From the NCBI GenBank assembly GCA_035771175.1, contig CM069590.1:33618821-33682820 (forward strand): a stretch of DNA of 64,000 nt, given 5' to 3'. The position numbers and the translations under genes are program-made. Of the stretch, positions 24,154-34,017 are shown piece by piece. Each line of letters starts with the position of its first letter. Position 1 is the stretch's first letter. Origin of the DNA: Paratinospora sagittata. Its lineage: Eukaryota; Streptophyta; Magnoliopsida; Ranunculales; Menispermaceae. The notes under the pieces were generated by a model, which ran no database searches, had not been told where the DNA came from, and worked only from the letters and a program-made list of their open reading frames with translations.

Positions 24154-24345
24154 GAATAATCAATGAAAAGATTGGTCTTGTCCATAAATTGCTCAAGACA
24201 GGACAATTGTTTTTCCAGAGAGAGTTGCTGCTCTTGAGATGGATGAGAAGAAGATGGCCCCTCGCTAGGCCCTGTACTTGATGAGGTGATCGCATTTTTA
24301 TATCTCTAGATATTTCCAAAATCAATAATGCCTTTGGGATATAAA
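24154..24345 (-). pseudogene. ATH2 ORF2, middle part (coiled-coil-like)
   Basis: Minus-strand frame between two insertions. It has a serine-rich linker (TSSSTGPSEGPSSSHPS) followed by SQEQQLSLEKQLSCLEQFMD, a heptad-like stretch suggesting a coiled coil. One stop is seen near 24306. The frame links on the right to 26370 and on the left to 10934 when each insertion and one target duplication are ignored. See 26370-27080 for the domain. Confidence 0.7.
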
Positions 24346-26369
24346 TGTTGGCCCAAATATGTCCAAGAGGGGGGCGAATTGGACACTTAGCAGATTTTAA
24401 CCTTTCTTAAAAATGTGCAGAATAATGAAAGCAGATTAAACAAAGTATAGGATTCAGATACAAAAAATGTAAATGAGACAATGCAAGCAAGATTTATTGT
24501 GGTTTGGTGCGCCTACATTCACTACCTAATCTCCTCAGTTAGGATTTGTTCAAACTTCACTATGGACCTTCTTACGGGTGAAGATCAAACCGATACACTT
24601 TCTCAACTTATGGGTGAGAACTACCATTTCTCAACTTACGAGTGTGAAAGAACCGTTTCTCTACTTACAGGTGAGAGAGAACCTATTCTCAACTTACGGG
24701 TGTGAGAAGATCGGTTACAACTTTGAGCAACACTTGCTCTAACTCAGTGACTTGCCAATCACCACAAACTGAATACAAGATGAGATATGATTCCCTTTAC
24801 TCAGAATCAAAGTGATACTTACAAAGCTTTGGATTTAACCTTTTGTGATCACAGATTCAGCAGAATATGTATGATGAAGTTTATGCTGAAAGCAGGTTCA
24901 AATAACTTTTGTCTTCTTCAGTGGGTTTTCGAAATAATGAAGATGAAGATCAATCAACCCATAAGACTTTGAGTTTTTTTTTCAAAAGATCGTAAGATTA
25001 AGTGCAAGTGAAAGAAGACTCACTCTCAAAAAGTGCATAGTACAAACGAAAATTGTTAATATGTTTTTAATGAATATCAGTTTCGTATTTCATTCCTAGT
25101 TTTTTTCTTGCTCTAAGGCAACACGTATATATATAGGAATAACAAAGGCACAATGGAATTGATGATTTTGGCGCTCTAGGTTATTTCAAATATAACATTA
25201 ACATTCTTTCCCGAAATGGATCGATTGAGCTTAATGCATATTACGGCGATAACACTTGAATCTTCTGATCCTTTCATGAATGAGGAATGTTCTGACAAAG
25301 TTTTAGAACGTTTAAAAAGTTCTGAAAAAGTTCTTGTACGATTCTGAAAAGTTCTGAAAAGTATTCGTACGTTTCTGAAAAAGTTAACAGAAATAGCAGT
25401 AATGTCAAAACAACAAAAATATATTTTCTGTCATTTTGTTCCTTTGAGGGCGCTCATAGAACATCAGCTTCCTACTAAGCAATAAAGTGAGGGCGCTACT
25501 GAATAGTAAGCATCCTGACTTACTTTGACAATTGAACTACTCAAATAGTGAGGGTACTACTTCGCAGTAAGCGTCTTGCTTTGCTTTAAAATATTTGACA
25601 CACGAGGGCGCTACTCAAGAGTAAGCGTCCTGAACTATTAAAAATAGTTTTAAAACAATGTTAAGTGCGCCGACAGACGGTAAGCATCCTGAAAGTTATT
25701 TAAGTTGACTCTAAAGATGAGGGTACTCCTACACAAGTAGCGTCCTGATAATTTATTCAACTTATAACTTATCAGCGTCCTTAAAGATATAAATCATTTA
25801 AAGACAAAAAAAACTTTCAGCGAGCTGAAACTAAGTCAGCGTCCTAACATTCTCAAAGGTTGATAAAAAAAAAAGGTCACTACTAACAAGTGCGCGTCCT
25901 TATTAATCAGTTCAATTCAACCTTGAGCTTCCTAATATTTCAACAGCGTCCTGACTCATCAAGTCCAGGAGGGTGTTGCCAAAACATTAGCGTCCAAAAA
26001 GACTCTATAAAAATGGTTTTTTATTTCTCGATTAAAGCTCGATAAAACACAATGTAGTCAGATTAAATCGAATATGCAACTGATCGATTAAAACATGCAG
26101 GCATCCATATTGCTGAATCACATGACAAAGAAGGTCCTACAACCTATCATAATCTAATCATACAACTAAACATCTTCAAACGATCATGGTCTTCAAGAAT
26201 ATCTTTTAATATGTTCTCCACGCATCATTGAATCTTTGAAACTTTCAAGTGAGATTAGATATGCCATATGTGCCGTAATATCATAAACATAATGCAGTTT
26301 TGTAATCATTCAATTCTTTCATAATAGGGACATGTTTTCATAAGAGACATGCGGATAATTGGTTCAACA
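24346..26369 (-). mobile_element. Sirevirus-like Copia solo LTR
   Basis: 2024 bp, TGTTGGCCC to GGTTCAACA with TGTTG/CAACA inverted ends, flanked by a perfect target duplication ATAAA (24341-24345 and 26370-26374). No internal region is present, so it is a solo LTR. The same blocks (CCAAGAGGGGGG, a GTGGTTYGG tract near 24500, the AGGGCGCTACT/AAGCGTCCTGA array) are found in the LTR at 48474-51224, which has a minus-strand primer site; orientation is assigned from that. Open stretches at 24481-24972 are not recognised as genes. Confidence 0.9.
25445..25990. repeat. Array of hairpin-forming motifs in Copia LTR
   Basis: Pairs of GAGGGCGCTACT and, after a short gap, AGTAAGCGTCCTGA recur about every 50-70 bases (for example 25488-25518 and 25602-25634). 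The two halves are imperfect reverse complements, so each pair can fold. Later units are shortened or keep one half only. The same array is at 50020-50640. Confidence 0.85.
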
Positions 26370-27080
26370 ATAAAATCTCCTCATCAGGTCTCCAAGTCAC
26401 CTTGACATTTGGGCATAACGCACATATAAGTGAAGGATGCGTAAGGCCCCCCGTTGTTGACGGATTGATGTTGTTTACAATAGAGCTTGCAATTACGTTC
26501 CCAACATCAATGGACTTCCCAGAAATGATGGCATAAAACAAAATGGCCCTGTCTTTAGTCACATCTGATAAGTGGCCTACAAGCATCAACTTACCACATA
26601 AGAAATTTAGCCATGCCTTACTTAGCCGTGTTAATCCCTTTCAAGGGAATGAAGAAGAGACTCCTCTATTGATCTTCCATACTATTCATTGGCTACACAA
26701 AGTAGAGATGATCTCATTTGTATAAATTCCTTCATTTAAATAAGTGGAATAACCATCATTGTCAATATTTGGCAATCCATAGTAGGCATTGATGGTTGAT
26801 CGATCAAAAGACATTGTTTGCCCTTTCACAAACACCTTGTAATCATCACGTTCTCGGGCATTTGCATAAAATTCTCATACTAAGGGAATAACAACAGGGG
26901 CCGGTTGGCGCACAAAAGTTCCCCACTGTCTAGCAGCAATTATGTTTGCAATTTGAGGAACGTGTGCCACAGAAGCATTCATACCCCTTTCCTGTACGAG
27001 GCTTCGCTTCACTACTAATTTATTATACTATTTTTCTGTTTCAGCACTAACAAACCTTTGTTGATCAAAGGGTGGAGCAG
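26370..27080 (-). pseudogene. ATH2 ORF2, main domain (plant-transposon-protein-like)
   Basis: Post-pol ORF of an Athila-like element. Minus-strand reading shows FDQQRFVSAETEK near 27050, FYANARERDDYKVFVKGQTM and INAYYGLPNID near 26850. Toward 26500 come SDVTKDRAILFYAIISGKSIDVG and THPSLICALC. This pattern (FYAN, VFVKG, IN.YYGLP, KDRA..YAI..G..I.VG) is what I know as the putative plant transposon protein domain of LTR elements; its biochemical role is unknown. There are several stops and at least two frame changes. It is cut at 26370 by a solo LTR after DEEIL and resumes at 24345. Confidence 0.75.
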
Positions 27081-27609
27081 AAAAATATGATCAAAGGGTG
27101 AAGCAGAGAAATAAGTTTCTTTCTTTCATTTTTTTTATTTTTTTATTTCTTATATCTCATTAGCGCCGCGGCGCCCAGAAGCAGTTTTCTACATTCCATT
27201 AGCGCCGCGATGGGCACCGCGGCGCTCAGAAAACACTTTTTTTTTAATACAATCATCCTCATCCCTCCCAACTTGAATTAAACATTGTCCTCAATGTGCC
27301 AAGAAAGAGTTGTTGAAGCTTCTCATAATCCGCTCCATCTATTGCTTCGTGTTATCCAAACAAAAAGAACTCCACTCTTTAGAACCTAGAGAAGGATAAG
27401 AAAACAATATATCAATGCTCAACCAAACTGAAAGGAATGTTATGAATGAATTAATTAATGCAAGGAAAATTTATGAAAAATTCAAAATGAAACCGATGGG
27501 TTGCCTCCCATAAAGCGCTTAGTTTTAAGTCCTCAGCTCGACTTCTTCATATCTTCTCATGGGTCCGCAAGGGTAAGGTGATCACCACGCCTCTCATCTT
27601 GTCCATAGT
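27081..27609 (-). other. ATH2 region between pol and ORF2
   Basis: No gene is seen. On the minus strand, from 27560 down, there is GCGCTTTATGGGAGGCAACC (27520-27501), then CATTGAGGACAATG (27296-27283) with AAGTTGGGAGGG. Then come two CG-rich palindromic blocks at 27162-27232 (GGCGCCGCGGCGC type), just before ORF2. The first two boxes normally follow integrase in Athila elements, so pol of ATH2 would lie to the right but is cut off at 27610. CCCTTTGATCA is duplicated near 27070-27090. Confidence 0.7.
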
Positions 27610-28500
27610 TGTCACACCCCACCTCATTTACTTAGAGCGAGGTGCAACAGTTAGGGCGTTGAGTGCTTACTCCACTCGATCAGAGTCGCACATACAAAAG
27701 CATAGTGGCCCACATTAACAATAATACAAATACAAACTTTTAAGAAAAATACGGTTATATTTCACATATAACGTTTGTTAATTATTACATTCCTTATAGT
27801 AAAACGATAACAAAAATGTAACATGGGCGAACCCCTACAAAAGTACCAAAATAACAAAAGAGTAGTTAAGTGAGGCATCTAGAAGCCTGGAACTATCGCC
27901 ATCATCATTAGATCGATCTGACAGGACCTTGGAGAGTACATACACAAAAGTCCCTACATAGACCGGGTTTGGCCATAACCCCCGAAATAAATCCATCATG
28001 ACCCATCAAAATTCCCTGGAAATATTAGAAACAGGGTGAGCTCAACAGCTTAGTGAGATCAAACAGGGTAAACAAGTATTACATGCATAACAATAAATAC
28101 AGAACAACATTCATCAAACATTTATGCCACAATAATACAATCAAGCAATGATATGAATGAACCCTGGTCACACGGCATCACAAGCCATGCACCATTCACT
28201 CGCAACCTGTGATCCGAGGCACCAGTAATAACTAGCAACTGAGAGATCTCATGAGTTTCAGTGCTAACCGGTGACAATGCCACTTTGTCTGGGCCAGTGT
28301 AATGGCATAACACCCAATAATATGACCAGTGACAGCGTCACTCTGCTGGGGCCAGCATAATGACATAACACCTAATAATATTTCATTTTTAAATAGATAG
28401 CCTCATGCATGAAGTAAAGCATGGTAACAGATATGATGCATGATGTTATGTAATTCAGTATTAAACAAGTAAGAAATGCAAACCTAGCCTTCATTTCCCA
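27610..28500 (-). mobile_element. Truncated LTR of family C (as at 59591-60792)
   Basis: Starts TGTCACACCCC at 27610, the complement of the GGGGTGTGACA end of the LTR at 60792. It matches that LTR in reverse through CATGAGTTTCAGTGCTAACC and GAAATGCAAACCTAGCCTTC, stopping at about 28500 where that LTR continues for ~320 bp more. A segment around 28265-28375 holds a second, imperfect copy of CACTTTGTCTGGGCCAGTGT. ORF-like stretches are not genes. Confidence 0.85.
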
Positions 28501-29173
28501 CCTTACAACAATAGTTATTAGGCGAGCATCGATATGGCACCGTATGAGGCTTTGTATGGAAGACCCTGTAGATCTCCAACTTGTTGGTATGAGGTGGGCG
28601 ATACGCAGTTATGGGGCTCTGATGTAGTTGTTGAGCAGATAGAGAAAGTCAAGCTGATTCAGTAAAGACTAAAGTCGACTCAGGACAGGCAAAAGAGTTA
28701 TTACGATAACTAGCATCGACTGTTAGAGTTTACAGTGGGAGACCTAGTTTTGCTTAAGGTCTCTCTACTCAAGGGTCAGATGAGGTTCGACATCAGAGGG
28801 AAACTTATCCCTAGGTTTATTGGACTTTTTAGATTGTTGAGAGGATTGGACCAGTAGCGTACAGGTTGGCTCTACCTTCTTAGCTTGAGGGTGTTCTTGA
28901 TGTATTCAATGTATCGATGCTAAGGAAACTTCATGAGGATCCATCGAAAGAGTCTCATCCCGATCCAGCTCATGTGCTTGATGTGAGTCATCTGCAAGTT
29001 GGGGAGGATACAACTTATACGGAGTTGCCTATTCAGATTGTCGCTCGTCAGAAATTGAGGAATAAAGAGATCCCGCTGGTGCTAGTCAAATAGCAATTCC
29101 ACGATAATGAAGAGCAAACCTGGGAGCATGAGGACTAGATGAGGGAGCAGTTCTCCGATCTCTTTACCAACTG
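28501..29173 (+). pseudogene. pol: Chromovirus integrase C-terminus and chromodomain-like tail
   Basis: 5'-truncated pol fragment on the plus strand. It begins inside integrase (YNNSY, then SIDMAPYEALYGRPCRSP at about 28519-28572), with GDTQLWGSDVVVEQIEKV, VGDLVLLKVSLLKGQMRF and GKLIPRFIG. The chromodomain-like tail has DVFNVSMLRKL, ELPIQIVARQKLRNKEIP, EEQTWEHED and FSDLFTN with a stop at about 29171-29173. Stops also occur near 28518, 28663, 28708 and 28855. The polypurine tract and LTR that follow belong to the same element. Confidence 0.85.
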
Positions 29174-29217
29174 AGGTTAGCTCTCTTGCTTTTATTTTTT
29201 AGGATAAAAATACTCTT

Positions 29218-29231
29218 AAGTTGGGGAGAGT
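29218..29231 (+). promoter_or_regulatory. Polypurine tract
   Basis: AAGTTGGGGAGAGT immediately before the LTR start TGTAGCACCC at 29232; it would prime plus-strand synthesis. Confidence 0.8.
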
Positions 29232-31882
29232 TGTAGCACCCGTACCTTTGGATGACGTCATTTTTGACCCGTAAAGTACTCGTATATGTATTTGATGTTT
29301 GACGCATGTTGGTTCTAGTGCCTTTGCATGCTTTTAAGTTGTTTAATGTGTGCGTAAAGTTTTGGAATGATCAGAGACCTATTTGACGTCGAAACATGTC
29401 GAGAACGGTGTTTTGGATAAGTGGAGCTCGCTCTACATAGGACAAAATTCTTGTCACCAATTACATCAATGACTTGATCTCCTAGATCCATGGTCCGATT
29501 GAGCTGAAATTTTGTCAGATTATTCTCCTCTGATATATATTCATTATGAACGGTGAAGATATTAATCAGAGTTTTGTACTGTGAGATATAAGACACCAAA
29601 CACTATTTCTTGGATTTGTAAATTTTCTTGCACCGTTTTGATCAAATGGTTCGAACTCACAATGCCACCGTTGGATTGCGTTGAAAGTTTCCAGAAGGTT
29701 CATCACTGACTCTTAAAAAGTTTGAACGGTTAAGATGTTAATTTGTTGAGTATTTTGTAAGAAATTTATTATCTAAGTGCAAATAATTGCAGCAGGAAAA
29801 TCTATTTTTTAGCAGTTTTTCATGTGGGCCCAAACTTGTCTATTTAAGCAACCAACACATAATTGTTGGCTCATTTGCTAGCTTTTCACTTAGAAAAAAG
29901 AGAAAAGAGCTGGAGAAGATGAGAGGAAGGCAAAAGTTAGGGTTTTGGTGATTTTTTCTCAAAAATCCCTAAGGTTTGCATGTCTACCCTTATTTCTTGC
30001 TTTAATCTCTTTAGTTCATGCTTGAGAGTTGTATTTTGACCTAAGCAATGTTATGGGTTTTCAGTTGAGGGTGTTCCAGACCTAGGGTTCCTTTGCATGT
30101 ATGTTTTTATGAACCCTAGTATTGATTGGAGGCCATTGATGCCATTTCCCCCAATTTATCACTTGGATTTGTTGGAACCCTTTGTAAATGGACCTATACT
30201 TGGCTCATGACCTTAGAATTTTCCAAATGGCTTGCATGTCATCTATGTTAGGCTTGTGGATACTAGAAACAGATCCATGTATTTTGTTAGAGATTTCCAT
30301 GGTGAAATCATAGGGTTTAGTACAAATAGCCCTTGCTTGGTTTATTGACCTAGGGTTATGAACAAGCCTTGCATGTCAACTATGTTGACCTATGAGGCAT
30401 TGTTGATGAACCCATGATGCAAGCTCAGTATTTTACTGAGCTGAACATGGTGACTTAGTGTAATTTTTTGCTTGGGCCATATAATTTCAGAATTTGCAAT
30501 GAATTTTGGGATTTGCCCAAATTTGGGGATTTTGACCAAATGGATGTCAATTGATGAAATTAACATGAAATTAGTCTAATTAACCCTATTTATGATTGAA
30601 TGCCTTGTAGTATAGTGGTTGGATCAACCTATTGCATTCAAATGGGTTAAATGTGGGTTAATTTAGTATTAATTGGTTGAATTGAGCAATATGGAATTGG
30701 CTCATGGGTTTAATTATTTTAGAATCTTAATTGGCTATGTAGTTGGGTTTAAACATGGTTGTTTAGCAGACTTTGGACTGATTTTCAGTATTGTGTAAAC
30801 CATGTTATTTTCAGGGTTTTGTGAAGGATCTAAGTAACTCATATAGGCCAATTAGAGGTTGTAGTGCTTAGGAGTGTGTTGGTGCATCCTAGTGCTTTCT
30901 TTGGTCGGATTAGATTGGCTTAGCCTAGCCAATCGAGTTGTGAGTGTCCCTTTACGTTTGGATTTCTATATGTGGCATTGTATTACTTAAATTGATTTGA
31001 ATTGAAATATATATATAAGTGTTATGCATGTTTTAATGTTTCCATGAAATGAATTTGAGCATAGTCTATAGGGTTAGAAATTTGGTTAGGTCTCCTAGTT
31101 GTGAATTCCTTTGGGAAGTCTCGTAAGTCTAGTGGTAATCCCCAATTGTGGACCTGGTAGAGGGTTTTATGGCTTGTGTATAGGTAGGATAGCTTAGGTT
31201 GATCTTACAGGCTGCACAACCCCAGAAATCCTACTAGAATACGAGTATTGTTTGGTTGGATCAGGCGTGGTGTGTCGCGCACCAAGCCTTTGATCGCCCT
31301 TGCTCAGGAGGTGTTAGGATTGCATTGGCTTGATTAGAAAATGATATGCATTGTCTTGGTTATGACATGATGCATTATATTGACATGTATGTAATCTTGT
31401 TTCATCACCATGTTATTTCAAATGCTTTTATGATCTTGCCATGTTTTATTTAAATGCATGTATATTTCCACTTGTAGAAGACATTCACTGAGCTTGTTGT
31501 AGCTCACAACTCATCCTTATCATTTAAGGTTTTGATAGGAAGGGGAAGAGACACTTGACTGCGAAGCACTCCCTTGGTATTTTGTTAATGTAGGTGTTGT
31601 ACATTTTTGTATTTTTATATTATTTACATGATAACACCTAGTATATGTATATTTAACACATAGATGGGATGTGTTTGGTTTTGTATTAATGAGGACTTAT
31701 GAAATTTTATTCTTGGTGATTTTGGAGATGTAATATTTTTATTTATTGTTGTTGATTATGTTTAGATGGATGCAATTATTATATTGTGTTTTATTGGGAT
31801 TTGTGTTATATTAGGCTGACTAGACGTCGGGTGTACCGAGAGAGGGTATACCCGGGGGTTCTGTGCCGATCATGACATCACA
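29232..31882 (+). repeat. 3' LTR of a Tekay-like element (family T2)
   Basis: TGTAGCACCCGTACC to GACATCACA, 2651 bp. It follows the integrase tail and polypurine tract and is therefore a 3' LTR; the 5' half of the element is missing. GATAG (31883-31887) should be its right target duplication, but the left copy is not available. It shares with the T1 LTRs the phrases CTTGCATGTCAACTATGTTG and TGATGAACCCATGATGCAA (30370-30420), which suggests the two families are related. No gene is inside. Confidence 0.88.
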
Positions 31883-32060
31883 GATAGTGAACTCATAGGG
31901 GATGTAGACTGGGAGTAATAGTCAGTAGAAGGACTCCAGTCTGAAGGGATTGAGCTCATGTCATCATCTCCTTCAATACTCATATTTGTATCCTAATTTG
32001 AATTATTGCTATGTTCAGATGGTTCAGAACTGTAACTTGTTGAATCGTCAGATATCTATG
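31883..32060 (-). pseudogene. Serine-rich acidic ORF end, unrecognised
   Basis: Minus-strand frame reading SDDSTSYSSEPSEHSNNSN, one stop, then MSIEGDDDMSSIPSDWSPST and YYSQSTSPMSSLS, cut at 31883 by the T2 LTR. I do not recognise a domain. The composition recalls the acidic tail of ATH2 ORF2 (10785-10850). On its right, a repeated ATTTCCAATTATTGA (32117-32131 and 32148-32162 on the complement) marks the join with the integrase fragment. Confidence 0.4.
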
Positions 32061-33411
32061 TCAAAGACGAAACAAGAAACCCAAGAGCATAGAATAAGAA
32101 CAAGTCAATAATTGGAAATGTTCAGACATTTATGCCGATTCGATCAATAATTGGAAATGGTCCGATAAACCTTGGAGACAACTTTCCTTTGACTCCAAAT
32201 CTTTTCACACTTTGAAATGGTTGGACCTTTAACAAAACCGAGTTGCCAACTTGAAAATTCTAGAGATTTTCGTTGCTTGTCTGTATAACTTTTGTGTCTG
32301 CTTTGGGCGGTACAGAGTCATTCTTTAACGAGCTTTATTTTCTTGGTGGTTTCTCGGATGAGATCGGGACCAAGCTATAGTCGATCAAACATATCTACCC
32401 AAGACAAAGGTGATCTATATGGTCGTCCGTATAGTGCTTCATATGGAGCCATCTTAATGCTCTTATGATAACTATATATGCGAACTCTGCTAAATGCAGG
32501 TACTTTGTCCATCCGTCGTTAAAATCTAGGGTACAACAGCGTAGCACGCCTTCCAAAATTTGTATAAGCTGCTCAGACTGTCCAGTTGTCTATGGATGAA
32601 AGGCAGTACTCATAAGAATCTTTGTACCTAGCTTGGCGTGAAAGCTTTGCCAGAATTTGGATGTGAATCTAGGGTGTCGATCACAGACGATGGTGAGCGG
32701 GATTCCATGCAATCTGATGATCTCTCATTCATAGATTTTGGCTAACTTGATTGAAATATCTGTAAGTCTAACTGGTATAAAATGTGCAGCTTTGGTTAAC
32801 TGATCAACAATTACCCAAACGATGTCCTGACCCTTGACGTTTTTTGGTAACGTAAACACAAAATCCATGGAAATATTATCACGTTTCCATTCCCCTATAG
32901 GAAGTGGTTGTAACAAACCAAAGGGGAGCCTGCGATCGGTTTTTACTTTTTGACAAGTAAGGCACTTGGCCACGAATTCTGTTATGGCCTTTTTTATTCC
33001 ACTAAACCAAAATTGCCTTTTCATGTCCTTATACATTTTTTCTCCTCCTGGATGCATACAAAACCTAGATTTGTGGCACTCATTCATCAGGTCCCTCCTA
33101 AGTTCTGGGTCTTGAGTTACACACAATAGCCCTTTATATAATAACACACGATCAGAAGTAAGAGACCATTGATGCGGAGCTTGGTTCTGCTGAATGAGCT
33201 CCTTCATCTTTATAAGCTCATCATCCTTGGCTTGTGCAGTGACTATTCTTTTAATGAGGTCGAAATGGGTAGTGAATTGGGCAAGTCTAACTGCATTTCC
33301 ATTATTCCGAAGCTGGAATTTATACATTTCCAGCTCGTATGACAACTTGGCCATTTCAAAATTTATCGTACAGGTGGAGACATATGACTTTCTGCTAAGG
33401 GCATTAGCCAT
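32061..33411 (-). pseudogene. pol: Integrase of family C element (minus strand)
   Basis: From 33411 down, the RNase H to integrase linker (ANALSRKSYV, YELEMYKFQL), then the zinc module CHKSRFCMHPGGEKMYKDM and CLTCQKVK. The core follows: MDFVFTLPKNVKGQDIVWV and VDQLTKAAHFIPVRL. After a stop at 32725 the same domain goes on with RLHGIPLTIVCDRHPRFTS, TGQSEQLIQILEG and LHLAEFAY, with frame changes. The last recognisable part is RFGVKGKLSPRFIGPF near 32190-32120. No LTR follows on the left, so the 3' end of the element is lost. Confidence 0.85.
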
Positions 33412-34010
33412 TACATTGGCTTTACCCAGATGGTATTTAAGTTCAAAGTCATAGTCTTTGACAAACTCGAGCCATCGCCTTTGTTGAAGATTTAAGTTTT
33501 TCTGAGTATAAATATACTAAAGACTTTTGTGGTCGGAGAAGACTTCAAATCGTTCTTTGTACAAGTAATGTCGCAAAATTTTTAAGGCAAACACTACTAC
33601 TGCGAGTTCTAAATCATGAGTCGGATAATTGACCTCATGAATTTTCAACTGCCGAGAGGCATAGGCCACGACACGATATTCTTCCATTAGCACAGCTCCA
33701 AGTCCTTGAAGCGATGCATCCATGTACAATGTGAAGCCAATCCCATCCTTTGGAGTAGTCAGAACAGGTGTTGAAGTCACCCTTTTCTTGAGTTCTTGAA
33801 AGGCTGATTCACAAGCTTCACTCCAAATAAAACGAGTGTCCTTTCGGGTTAGTCGTGTGAGTGGTTCAGCAAGTTTGGAAAAATCTTTGATGAACCGTCT
33901 GTAATATTTGGCTATCCGAAAAAACACCTAATTTCTATGACATTAGTCGGTTGTTTCCAACTAAGTACCGCTTCTACCTTGGCTGGATCTACTTTGATGC
34001 CATCATGGGA
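33412..34010 (-). pseudogene. pol: RNase H of family C element
   Basis: Minus strand, continuing RT after the foldback insertion: HDGIKVDPAKVEAVLSW near 34010-33960, then [19 protein letters not shown] (from about 33909). RNase H has [37 protein letters not shown] and SDHKSL, with a stop at 33517-33519. KNLNLQQRRWLEFVKDYDF and GKANVMANAL follow in the same frame. Catalytic D, E and D positions look kept. Frameshifts are seen near 33930. Confidence 0.85.
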
Positions 34011-34017
34011 CACGACA

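Noticed and set aside
24330..24345. GGGATATAAATG next to TGTTGG read as a decayed inverted primer binding site
   Set aside because: ATAAA on both sides (24341-24345, 26370-26374) and the frame continuity of ORF2 explain these bases as host element sequence and a target duplication.
28511..28515. ATAGT at 28511 matching ATAGT at 27605-27609, suggesting a complete solo LTR 27610-28510
   Set aside because: The related LTR at 59591 continues some 320 bases further and ends GGTGTTAGACA in this orientation, and integrase codons (YNNSY) already run across 28502-28517. The match is probably chance.
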